Source: Conus ventricosus
Taxonomy: Eukaryota > Mollusca > Gastropoda > Neogastropoda > Conidae
Direction of reading: 5' to 3'
Length of the DNA stretch: 64,000 nt
NCBI GenBank assembly: GCA_018398815.1
Contig: JAFLJL010014836.1
Coordinates: 1 to 64,000, forward strand
Each line of letters starts with the position of its first letter. Position 1 is the first letter of the stretch. Below, piece by piece: positions 36,150 through 46,925 of this stretch. Position numbers and translations under genes: made by a program. The notes below the pieces were generated by a model. That model was given only the letters and a program-made list of their open reading frames with translations. It was not told the DNA's origin and searched no databases.

Positions 36150-37062
36150 GACGAAAAGGATGAAGAAAAGGCTGAGAAGTCTGGATGAAGAAAAGGATGA
36201 AGAAAAGGATGAGAAGCCTGGATGAAGAAAGGATGAAGGAAAAGGCTGAGAAGTCTGGATGACGAAAAGGATGAAGAAAAGGCTGAGAAGTCTGGATGAC
36301 GAAAAGGATGAAGAAAAGGATGAGAAGCCTGGATGAAGAAAAGGATGAGAAAAGGCTGAGAAGTCTGGATGAGAAAAGGATGAAGAAAAGGATGAGAGTC
36401 TGGATGAAGAAAAGGATGAAGAAAAGGATGAGAAGTCTGGATGAAGAAAAAGTGAGAAGCCTGGATGAAGCAAAGGATGAAGAAAAGGCTGAGAAGCCTG
36501 GATGAAGAAAAGGATGAAGAAAAGCTGAGAAGTCTGGATGAATAAAAGGATGAAGAAAAGGCTGAGAAGTCTGGATGAAGAAATGGATGAAAAAAAGGCT
36601 GAGAAGCCTGGATGAGAAAAGGCGGAGAAGCCTGGATGAAGAAAAGGCGGGAAGAAGTCTGGATGAAGAAAAGGCGGAGAAGTCTGGATGAAGAAATGGA
36701 TGAAGAAAAGGCGGAGAAGTCTGGATGAAGAAAAGGCGGAGAAGCCTGGATGAAGAAAAAGCGGAGAAGTCTGGATGAAGAAAAGGCGGAGAAGTCTGGA
36801 TGAAGAAAAGGATGAAGAAAAGGCGGAGAAGCCTGGATGAAGAAAAGGCGGAGAAGTCTGGATGAAGAAAAGGCGGAGAAGCCTGGATGAAGAAAAGGAT
36901 GAAGAAAAGGCAGAGAAGCCTGGATGAAGAAATGGATGAAGAAAAGGTGGAGAAGCCTGGATGAAGAAAAGGATGAAGAAAAGGCAGAGAAACCTGGATG
37001 AAGAAAAGGCGGAGAAGTCTGGATGAAGAAAAAGCGGAGAAGCCTGGAGAAGAAAAAGCCTA
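36150..37062. repeat. Minisatellite, 12/25-bp composite units, right part
   Basis: Same modules as 32284-35105 and evidently the other half of one array. Toward its right end GGCGGAGAAG and AAAGCGGAGAAG variants replace GGCTGAGAAG in most units, so variants are not evenly mixed along the array. Long frames on the minus strand fuse this array to LINE B and are artefacts. Confidence 0.93.
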
Positions 37063-39632
37063 ACAATGATTTCTGAAGTGTTCTCAAACTGTTGACTTGA
37101 ATTTGATGATAAAATGTCACAATTTCCAACATGTACCGATAATGTACTTTCCAAGGTAGAATCTACTAGAAAAAAGAAATAGTCAAGGAATTCATCTGAT
37201 CTAAATACACCCAAATCTTTTCCCCTTGATGAAACATTTCGGGACCCAACAAACGAACAACAGAAAAACCGGGAAAATTTCCCCTTTTACAGAAAATGGG
37301 GTGTAAACCTCCCCAGGAGAAAAGGTCTACCTGACAATCCCTTTTACGAGTTTGTTGTATGATTCACCAATGAGAGGGGGGAAAAAATTGTAATGGCAGT
37401 TTGGACAGTTGAGAAAGTGAATTTCAAGCAAAAAGGAAGAAAGAAAAGGAAATAAACCCATGAACCGGGAAACTATTTTTTGTATAATGGTGAATGTCTA
37501 ACCCCTGACAGTGGATGACCAGTGATTTACTGCCCAAAACCAAGGTTCATTTTAAACAGATCAGGCAAGCAGTTGATTTTAAAGCTAATAACAAAAAATC
37601 CCACCCCCCCCCTTTTTGATGACAATACTTCTCCAGAACATTTTTAAAGGCAAAATCCCACAAAAAAAGATTACATGGCAAAAAAAAACGCTATAGAAAC
37701 CCACTGATTGGTTTTTAAAACTTCTTAAGCATTTTTTCCCCTTTTAAACTTTTTTTTTTCTTTTTTTTTTTTTTTTTTTTGGGGACAAAAGTTGAGCTGG
37801 GGGGTTTTTTTTCCTCAATAAAAAAAGAAGAAACAAACAATAAGGAAAAAAGGTTGCACAGGTCTAAATTTAACCCCCAAATAAAAATATGTTTTTTTTT
37901 TTTCTCTGGTTTTTTTCCACCCAAAGGAAACTTTTCTATTCCAAAACTGTCAACCCTCCACGGCTTAAAGAGCTTTCAAGCTCTTTTTCCCCCCCCTGTT
38001 TTCCCAACTAAAGCGTATGGTCGCCCTGCAGACACTGAAATTTTAGACCCCACAACTGCTTGCAAAAATTTGCCCCCCAAAGTCCTTAAAATTTGAAAAC
38101 ATTTAAAATTTGCCCGGTCAAGACATGAACAAAAATTTTTTCTTTTCTTTGTATTATAAGGTTTTGCGTTTATGGTGATCATTTCATTGTATGTGGGAAA
38201 TTTTTTCGTTACGGTAAATTCCGCCCTTTTGAGTGAATCAAAGGAGCAGGGTTAAAAATTTTGGGGAGTACTTCATCCCATAGATGTGCAGTTTTAAAAA
38301 AAATTTTGGAACAGAAAAAACCCCACCAACACCCAAAAAAAGCATTTGCAATTTTTTCCGGTTTAGGGGGAAAAACCCTTTGGGCCGCAAAAAAAACCCC
38401 AAGGGGCCCCACTAAAGGGACAGCTCAAAGCAAAAAATGCTTTTAAATATTCTAAGATGATCATCTCCCCACCCCACAATTCCCCTTTTTTCCCCCCACT
38501 CACTGTTTTAAAAACCCCTAACAGAACCCTACCAGAATTAAAGAAAGAAAAGGCAGCAATGAGTTTAAATGGAAATAAAAACATGGGGGGGGGGTTTTAG
38601 TAAGCCCATAAAAAAACAAACGGAAATAAAATTAAAAGCTCACACTGGTGCCTATAAAGATCCCCCAAACCACACCCTCCCCCTAACCCCCCATTTTTTT
38701 TAAAAAATGATTTTAAAAAAATTTTGACAGTCTTTTCCAAAAAAATTGACAGATGTTTGGCCGCCCTGTATCGTACTTTTTTGGGAAATCCAGTCGTTTT
38801 CCCCCCCCCCCTTTTTTGAAAACTTATGATTGCTGTGTTCATGATGTTTATGTAAAAATTAATCCCTTTGGGTTCTTTTCACATAAAACATTTTACCACA
38901 CATTACTCCCAAAAAAAAAATTTAAACTAAAAAGGAAAGGGAAAATTATGCGGGAGCTTGTAGCTTGATGACAATATTACCACACTTTGATGTTTTTTTT
39001 AATCAGAAAAACCCTTAAAAACCGAGGGTTTTTTAATAACCCTGGGGTTTTCTAGAATTTTGAAAATAGGGTTTTTTTTTTGGAAGAAGACAGTCCCCCC
39101 CTGCCCCCTAAAAAAACATTTTTTCCTTTTTTAAACCCGGAGTCTTTTTTCTTTCAGAAGAACCTATGAAAGGGACCCAGAAATTTTGTGTGTGGTTTGT
39201 AGCAGCTTTGCCTTGTCAAAAAAATTCAGGGCATGCTGAAAAACCAAAAGCGTAGCACCCGGGAAACCTCTGAAGACAATTTCTTGTGGGGGTATTGGGA
39301 TTGTAGATCTCCCAAACCCCTTCCCCCCAACCCACCCCTTTTACGTCCCTGTGCCCCCCCTTTCAACCCTTTCCCAGGGGCCAAAACGCCCCCAAACCAG
39401 TGAGGTCCGGAGAAGCTATGGGGCCCGGGTTTGGGGTCTCGGGCGGGGGAAAACTGGGGATTTCCCAACCTTTAAACAAAACCTTTTTTAAGGCCCCAAC
39501 TTGGCCAGAAAAAACGAAAAAAAAGAAAAAAAAAAATGTTTGTAGATTGACCATTTTAAGGCCTTTGGCCAAACGCTGGAAAAAAAAAAAAATTATAATG
39601 AAAAAAAATTAAAACCCTTTGAAAGTTAAAAA

Positions 39633-39666
<34 letters not shown>

Positions 39667-42490
39667 CAGAGTGGGTTAAAAAAAGTAATGAAAAATAAAG
39701 GGGAAAACCCTTGAAATTTCCCAAAATTTTTTTTCTTTTTTTGTTTTTTTTTTTTTCAGGGGGCGGGTTGCTTGGTTCATTTTCGATTTTTTTTTTTCCC
39801 CTTTTAAAACCCAAAAACCAAAAAGGCCTTTGGAATAATTGCATTATAAAAAAGGCCATAAAACCCCATCCCTTCATTTTTAACCTCTGTTAAAAAATGT
39901 GGGGGCGGGGGTTGCTAGTAGAAAGAAATTTTTAGTTTCGCATACAGGGCTTTTTAGTTTTAAATAATTGGAATAGATTAAAAAGGTGCATTCAGGGAAA
40001 CCCTTTTTTGGCACATAAAAAGTAAAACTGACTTTTCAAAAAAAAAAAAAAAAAGAAAAAAAAAAAAACTGGGGGTTTGTCAAACTGACACCCATTTTAT
40101 TTTAAAAAACAGGCGATGTGGGGGGAAAATGGGGAAAAATTTGAAAAAGAAACATTTTTAAAAGGGTTCCCCCGGACGATAAAAGAAAAGTTTAACAGGA
40201 AAAAAAACACATTATTTTGTCCTGTAATCTGTTTTTTTGTTTTTTTTTGGGGCAGAGCTTTTTTCCTTGCTTTTTTTTAAAAAACCTGACTTGCAGAAAA
40301 AATAAAGTTCTGTAGTCATGAAAACCTTTTTCCGACAGCTTTTCCCCCTTCAAGGTTCAAACTTTCCCTTTTGGGGCCCCCTTTCTTTTTCCCTTTTCTC
40401 CCCCTCTTTTTTTTTTTTTTTTCACTGCCGTAAATATGAAAGTTTCTTTGTATGTTTTAACCAATCACCATTGCTGAAAATGTGTGGTTTTCCCTAGGTT
40501 TTAGGTTTGTTTCATTGCCGGAAATGAAAACCCTACAGGTATTTTTTCATAAATTCCAAAATTATAATGTGTGGTGTGTCCTGGGTTAGTAGGTATGTTT
40601 ATTCTCGGGAATCCCTAAATTTTCACCTCTGAAAATTTTTTTTCTGTGATTTTTCCATTTTAGTGCAAAAAAAAAAAACCAAAACAAAAAAAAAAAAAAC
40701 TAAAGCCAAAAATTTTTTTTAAATGAACATATCATACTGTAGCAGGGCCCAAAGGGGAAGGAACATTTCAAAGAAAAGGGGTTTCCCTTTTTTGGGACCC
40801 TAACTTTTAAAACTGTTGCATGTCAATCCCTGTACAGATGATCGGAGGGTTAAAACCTAAAACACTTTTTACAGGGGTTAGTGTTCCCTACAATTAAAAA
40901 TAGATCAAAAACGGTTCAAGGTACACTACTGGGGCTTGAAATTTAGTGAGGCATCCCTGAAAGGGAAACCAAATCATCAAAAATTTTGGAAAGTTCTTTG
41001 GGGTGAAATTACAATTGGACCAAAGGGGAAATCGGGTTTTTCTTACATTTAAAACAACCAAACTGCTTTTTAAAATTTTAAAAAAAAGTCATGAAAGTAC
41101 TTTTTGAAAATTTTTCTTTAAAGGAAAAAAGAACAACTTGAACTTGTGAAAAACCCCACATGTATACAAATTTGAACATACAACATTGCACAGTGGTTTA
41201 AACCAAACATTTTTTTCATTAAATGACATCATTTAATTATTTGCTTGTTGGAGTACCCGTCTCCCACAGCTGTTTAGAGCAATTTTATTTAAATTTTTTG
41301 GGAAAAGGCGGGGGGTTTTTCCCACCTCCCCCGAAATTTAATAGGGGGCCAAACCCGTGAAGGGCGGGGCGGGGAAAAGGGGTTTTTTCTGCGGGGCTGC
41401 CCCCCACCGAGTCCCTGTGCTTTTCCTTGGGGGAACTAAATTGTATCTGTGAAACCCGGGTTCGGCAGCGAATGTGCCCGGTTTTTGGGTCGAGCCCCCT
41501 TTAAAAAAAAGGGGGTTTGTCGGTTTGATAATTGGGGTTTTGTCAAATAAAAATGTAAAAATATCTGCGCCCCCTTGGGATGACTGAATTGGCAAATTCC
41601 CAGAAATTTTTTTAAAATACCAAACTCGACGGGGTTTTTTTTCCCCCTGTAGAATAACACGGGGACATGGCAAAAGCTTGTAGGAAAAGTCGTGGGGCCC
41701 AATATTAGAACAATGACAACACGCAAAATTGGGGCAAAAATTATGTATCACATTCGGGGAAATTTTAAAAATTTTTCCCCTAGTTAACTAGTACACAAGT
41801 TTGATACATGCCTCTGCTCGGACCCAAAAGCAAAAAAAATGTTGGATCAGAAATGTGTACTTAAGTTTCGTTTCGTTCCCCCCTTTCACTAAGGGGTTTT
41901 CGCTTTAGGAAAGGAAAAATAAAGCTGTGTCTGGCCCCTGCCCATCCCAAAAGTTTGTGCAAGTCAAGTTGCGCTTTGGGGGTTTTTTTTGCTTTTTTTC
42001 AAAGAGACTTAAAACACATAGTAGGCCCGAGAATGTATTTTTGAAAAAAAATTTTACATATTGTTATGTCATCTATATCTATCTAACCCGGAAATGAAAC
42101 AGGCACAAATTAAAGATCAATTCAGTATGGGGCTTCAAAATCAAAATAAAGTAGCCCACAAAAAAGATCAAAAAAGATTCTTGGGATCATGTTCTTAAAT
42201 TTTAGTATATGGGGAAAAACGCAATATTTCGTTGACAAAATATTCATTGATGTTGTTTTTTTTTTTCTGATTAAAAAAAAATTAAAAGGACAAAGGGAAA
42301 AAGGGGAATTTTAAAAACTCACAATCTGAAAACTCCCAATGACATGTTCCCGGACAAGGGCCACTGGAAGTCACAGCAACTGTAAAAAATTTTTCTTTTT
42401 TTAATAAAGGCAAATTTTGGGTAGTTTTTCCAAATTTTAAATGGTTTTTTTCCCCTGAGACATACAAAAAAAACTTTTTTTTTGTGGGCC
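37063..42490. other. 5.4 kb of AT-rich, error-like sequence
   Basis: Long T runs (37760-37780, 39633-39666, 40410-40422) and A runs, no frame with a recognisable motif on either strand. The largest frame (41751-41338, minus) has no family resemblance that I can name. 40430-40620 has two loosely similar blocks around GTGTGGT. Any element here would need corrected sequence to be read. Confidence 0.4.
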
Positions 42491-42492
42491 CT

Positions 42493-42925
42493 TTTTTGAA
42501 TGTTAATCAACACTGGTAAAGGCATCACAGAGCATGCCACAGATGACACTCGCAGGGATTTGTAGAAAGTTAAATTTAACACTTGTACTGTATGGGACCC
42601 CAGAACATGCCACAGATGGGCACTGCACACATTTGTAGAATTTTTAAAACAAAAAAACTTGTAAATGTATGGATCACAGTAAAATGCCCAGATACACTGC
42701 CCCACATTTGTAGAATGTTAAAACAACACTTGTTTTGTATGGCATCCCGAGCATGCCACAGATGACACTTTCCCACATTTTTTAGAATGTTTAAAACAAA
42801 AAACTTGTACTGTAAAGGCCTCCCCAGAGGGATGCCACAATGGGCCCAAATGCACAATTTGTAGAATGTTTTAATTTTAAAATGAAAAAGTATGGCACAC
42901 AAACATGCAATGGTGGGCACTTTCA
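42493..42925. repeat. Tandem repeat, unit about 78-80 bp
   Basis: Five to six degenerate copies with shared words GCATGCCACAGATG, CACATTTGTAGAATGTT and AACACTTGTACTGTATGG. The copies differ by homopolymer changes and local gaps. On the minus strand overlapping frames read as a repeated cysteine-rich peptide, which I take as an artefact. Confidence 0.8.
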
Positions 42926-43349
42926 CACTCTTTTTTTTTTTTTTTTTTTTTTTTGGGCCTTTTTTTTTTAAAAAACGACGGGGGGGCCAATTTTGAAAAA
43001 ATAAAAATTTAAGAGGTATTGACTAAGAAATTTTTTTAAAAAAAATTTTTTGAAAAACCTAGCCTATGCTTTGGGTTTAAAAACAAAAATTTCTGGGCAA
43101 TGTAAAAACCCGGGGCTTTAGTTTATTATTTAAAGAAGTCAAAATAAATAAAGAATGTGTGGTTACACCGGCCCCAAAACGTAAGTGTAAGCTCCATAGA
43201 ATTCTGTCCCGCCGTTTGAAAGAGACATAATTTCTTACAAAACCCAAACCCGGAACCCCCGGGGCTGCGAAGTGCAAATTTAGAGTCCACAATAGCCTAA
43301 CGCGCCGGCTTCAAAGCCCCATGGGCCGGTAGACAACCATAGCAACCAT
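42926..43349. other. No gene seen
   Basis: T run near 42930-42953 and noisy sequence; the last 200 bases may be upstream coding sequence of LINE C but no motif is clear. Confidence 0.35.
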
Positions 43350-44351
43350 GTTTCCCCGCTCTCCCCCAGCACAGGGAACCCCCCAACCCACTGGCTAAAT
43401 GCCCCAAAAGGGCGCCTGTGTATATAAGGAAAAGGGGGTAAACTGCCGCCGAAACCAAGACCCATCTCTCTTACCACGCACCCGTAAATCCCTTTTTAAA
43501 ACCCTCATCTGCCGAACTTTCTCACCCACTTTTAAAAAAAACCACACCTTGACAAAACCCCAACCCCGGCTTTTCCCCCGGGGGTTTTTTTCTCCTGCGA
43601 GACCCCAACCTCCTTCAAACCCTCCCCAAAGACCCCCCTTACTTTTATTGGACCAAAAAAAAATTTAAGTCGACGTTTTTATACTGGACTTTTTCCCCAA
43701 AGGGGTTGGGCACCCCCTTCCCCCACAAGCGTCTCCTCTACAAACTCCACCAGTATGGTATTAGAGGATCGCTACACGCCTGGTTGTAAAAACTTCCTCC
43801 AGCAGGGGAAGATGTGCGTTGTGATGGAGGGCGAGACTTCAGAAGCATCCTCGGTGGACTCTGGAGTGCCTCAGGAACAGTTCTTGGCCCGCTCCTCTTT
43901 CTCTGCCATAAAAACGACCTGCCCGAAAGAGTAAAATCACAAGTGCGTCTCTTTGCCGATGACTGCCTTCTGTACCGACCCATCCATTCCCTGCAAGACC
44001 ACCTACAGCTTCAAGAAGACCTCAAGAAACTCGAAATCTGGGCCACCGACTGGGGAATGAAATTCAACCCCAACAAGTGCTACATCTTGAGCATCCAGCA
44101 ATCCAACAACTTTACTTATTCACTCTGTAATACCCCCCTACAGAACGTCAACACCAATCCATACTTAGGTATCCTCTCTCACATGACCTTTCCTGGAGCA
44201 CCCACATTGCCCACATCTGTAAGAGAGCAAGCAGCATCCTTGGCTTCATTCGAAGGAACCTCCGCTCTTGCCCTCTACCATGTAAAAAGACCGCCTACCT
44301 GTCTCTGTCCGGCCCGTCCTCGAATACGGGTCCACTATCTGGAGCCCGTAC
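43350..44351 (+). pseudogene. LINE C reverse transcriptase, 5' part
   Basis: Weak fingers pieces (GACVYKEKG near 43410, SLFKTL, then LLLLDQKK near 43645) lead to readable sequence: HKRLLYKLHQYGIRGS near 43725, SGVPQGTVLGPLLF with one slip near 43850-43905, the catalytic LFADDCLLYRPIHS at 43948-43990, LEIWATDWGMKFNPNKC near 44030, and LEYGSTIWSPY near 44320-44351 in another frame. The blocks suit the CR1/L2/Jockey side of LINE diversity, distinct from LINE A. The sequence stops at CGTAC (44347-44351), where an LTR mini-element is inserted. Confidence 0.82.
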
Positions 44352-44535
44352 TGTGGTAAATTTCCGTAGCAGACTACGTAAAGGGAGATAACTAAAGATA
44401 TAGATAATAGAGGGGGCGCTTGTAGAAGGATCAATCAAATCTTCACCTTCACGGTGTCAACAAACTACAACACCAAAAGCAGCTGTGTTTACATAAAAAG
44501 GATAATATGTAAATTTCTTTTTTTTACAAGCTCTG
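44352..44535 (+). repeat. 5' LTR of the mini-element (end uncertain)
   Basis: The first 65 bases match 45169-45233, including CCGTAGCAGACTACGTAAAG and AAGATATAGATAATAGAGG. Beyond GGGCGCT the two copies no longer align by eye, so the 5' LTR is either diverged or partly replaced. The end is set only by the 184-base length of the 3' copy. Confidence 0.5.
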
Positions 44536-44692
44536 TGTAGCTAGAGCTTTATTCTACAATGCTAAGCTCAGTGTAGTTGAGAGCTTATGCAATTCATGGC
44601 CTTTTTAAGTTCATGCTTAGCTCAGTGTAGTTGGAGCTATGCTTTAGTTCAGTGCAGTTGCACATAGTTAAGGCTCAGTGTAGTTGAGAGCC
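44526..44692 (+). repeat. Five imperfect hairpin repeats inside the mini-element
   Basis: AGCTCTGTGTAGCTAGAGCT (44529), AGCTCAGTGTAGTTGAGAGC (44565), AGCTCAGTGTAGTTGGAGCT (about 44618), AGTTCAGTGCAGTTGCAC (about 44647) and GGCTCAGTGTAGTTGAGAGC (about 44670). Each has AGCTC and GAGCT-like arms around an AGTGTAGTT loop, spaced roughly 25-55 bases. They could be RNA structures such as a packaging signal; this is speculation. Confidence 0.65.
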
Positions 44693-45155
44693 AGTTTCAT
44701 TTAGTTAATTTAGGTGGAATTCTCTTCATTCTGTGGAAGGAACACCATTTTGAAATCAACCTTCTGTTTGGAGAACAATATCAGAATGAAGCTGCCTTTT
44801 AAAGAGTTGTTTTGAGTTGTTTTGCATGCAATGGTTTTTTTTTATTATCTAATGCTACTATTTGCCTATGCACATTGAATTTAATGCTTCTAAGTTTTTA
44901 TGAAGGGCATGAGAGAAAGAAATAATAGAACAAGGTTTTGTTTTTATTGTTTAGTTAAAAATAAATGTGTTAATATGAGGAGAATTATTTTAAATTTTAA
45001 ACTTGTTAAGTTGCACATAAAAAGATTAGTTTGTTTGTGAATTTAAAAATGGGAGCAGAAGATGTGAATTTTTGACAAGATCTATGATGAGAAAAACAAA
45101 CTGTTAATATTAATACAATTTATATACTATAAATGAAAGAATTGTCCACCCACTC

Positions 45156-45168
45156 AAAAAGGGGGAGT
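45156..45168 (+). promoter_or_regulatory. Polypurine tract of the mini-element
   Basis: AAAAAGGGGGAGT directly before the 3' LTR start TGTGG, where the plus-strand primer of an LTR retrotransposon is expected. Confidence 0.7.
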
Positions 45169-45352
45169 TGTGGTATTACCGTAGCAGACTACGTAAAGGG
45201 AGATAACTAAAGATATAGATAATAGAGGGGCGCTAGGATTCAGGGTTACGAGAAGATGGAGGAATAAACAAGCAACGGCTTTAATCAGCTCGTCAAGTCT
45301 TTGCCTCCACTCTTCATGTCTGCAAGTCTCCCACCCACAAACACATTCTACA
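45169..45352 (+). repeat. 3' LTR of the mini-element
   Basis: Begins TGTGGTATTACC, contains AAAGGGAGATAACTAAAG and a possible polyadenylation signal AATAAA (45264-45269), and ends TTCTACA before the target duplication. Confidence 0.7.
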
Positions 45353-45917
45353 CGTACCTAAAATCGGACATTGAAAAACTGGAAAGAGTGCAACGTCTCT
45401 CCGCCAGATTTATCACAGGGGACTACAAATCCCGAACACCCGGCTCCATCACAAGGATGCTGAACACCCTACAACCCCTCCACTACAGCAACGCAGACGT
45501 GATCTGCGCCTCATCCTTATGTACAAGGTGGTTGAGGGTTGGTACCGGCCGTACCACCTGCTGAGTACCTGACCCCAAATAAACCAGGACGCTTGATAAA
45601 ACCTAAACAAGCAAGCGCCTACAACACCACCAGCGCCCATCTCAGACCACATTAAAAACAATTCAAAATCCTTCAAAGTTAGCAGGTGCAAGACAGAACA
45701 ACTCAGGAACTCATTCTTTGTTAGTGCCGTCCGTGACTGGAACCACCTGGAGGAAGAGACAGTGACAGCACCATCAGTCGAGTCCTTCAAGTCGAAATCA
45801 ACTCCTAGGACAAAATGTAGAAGCTAGGCTGCGCACTCCCCCCGTCCACTGCGCTAATGCCATACTCACATGGCGACAGCAGTGTAATGTACAGATACAG
45901 ATACAGATACAGACAAG
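45353..45917 (+). pseudogene. LINE C reverse transcriptase, 3' part and tail
   Basis: Continues directly from 44351: LKSDIEKLERVQRLSARFI, then GDYKSRTPGSITRMLNTLQP, the usual C-terminal region after the RT thumb. Later pieces follow in other frames (YLTPNKPGR near 45568, SFVSAV-like near 45715). The element ends in a CAGATA repeat (about 45892-45914), a plausible LINE 3' tail. At least two frameshifts. Confidence 0.8.
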
Positions 45918-46848
45918 CGTCAGTCACAGTCACTGTCACCCTGTAGTTTTCTTTTGAACGCCCCTGAGTTTAGTACGCTAAACTCGACAATTACCGATGT
46001 AGCAACAAATACAACAGAAGCTCAAGAGGTCGACCCATTCTGCTAGGAAGCAAACGAAAACTAAAAAAAGGGCGTTTGAAGACCGTCTGCTTGCTGAATG
46101 CTGTTTCTTTACACTGTTACAGAGTCGTGCTGGTTGAATAGGCCTAAATGATCTAAGAGTGGTGGCCCTTGCACGGATACCCCCCCCCCCCCCCCCCCCC
46201 CCCCCCATGAGTTAACTGGGAAATAAATAAACCGAAAGAACACGAAGTACTGATGAAAAGGAGGAAAAGAAAGAATGGAAAAAAAAAAAGAAGAAAAAAA
46301 AACCAAGTTCAGGAAAAAATGAAATGAGGAGTGCATATAAATGAAATAAATGAAAGAAACTTGAAATATTGTGGGAGCATACATTCTTTTAAAAGCCGAT
46401 GGAGCAATCATGGATCATCCTCGGTGCACGTCATCCTATTTAATTTAATCGACAAATGATTTCCGCAATACCGCGCCTGCGAGACCTACTACCCGAGGGA
46501 ATCGAAGAGGTCTCTCCAGTCTCAGGTCTCTCTTACATCGCAGCTTATTTCAGTTTCGGTTTTATCAGTTACAGTTTCATCAAGGGTGTCGCTGCATGCG
46601 GACTAGTCCATACACGCCCACAACGTCTGCACAGTTTGTGACCACACTGTGCAAGATTTGCAGCTGATGGATAAATGAATTAATGGCTAAGATGAAAGTA
46701 TTGAAGACGAGGGGCTCATGGTACTATTTTAGCAGATGTCTGACCTGCGCATTAGCTCAATGGCGCTACTTAACATTGCCTGTGCCACCATTATCATTGA
46801 ATGTGTTTGTTTGCGTGAGTGTGCACATGTGTCTCTGTGTGTGTAAAT
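45918..46848. other. No gene seen; C run at 46178-46206
   Basis: Clean but unrecognised sequence. Frames are short. 46230-46350 is purine-rich. A GTGT-rich patch lies at 46800-46850. Confidence 0.45.
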
Positions 46849-46925
46849 GGCTGGGTAAGGTAGAAAATAATGTTACTTTTCCAAAGACAGTCTTTATACT
46901 TTTATAGAATACACACTTGTTGCTG
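46849..46925 (-). repeat. Inverted fragment of LINE E's 3' coding region
   Basis: The minus strand of these 77 bases matches the plus strand at about 47775-47852 nearly base for base (AACAGCAACAAGTGT through TATAAAAGTATAAAGACTGT to TCTACCTTACC). It therefore forms a head-to-head inverted repeat with LINE E about 850 bases away. Confidence 0.85.

Larger units (their letters stand above)
44352..45352 (+). mobile_element. Non-coding LTR mini-element nested in LINE C
   Basis: 1,001 bases from TGTGGTAA to TTCTACA, flanked on both sides by the perfect direct repeat CGTAC (44347-44351 and 45353-45357). Removing the element and one repeat rejoins LINE C in frame as SPYLKSDIEKLERVQ. A purine tract AAAAAGGGGGAG precedes a second TGTGGTATTACC at 45169, so 45169-45352 is a 184-base 3' LTR. 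The 5' end repeats its first 65 or so bases and then diverges. No protein is encoded. This is the layout of a TRIM-type non-autonomous LTR element; the GGGGGAGTTGT junction recalls Copia elements. Confidence 0.8.
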
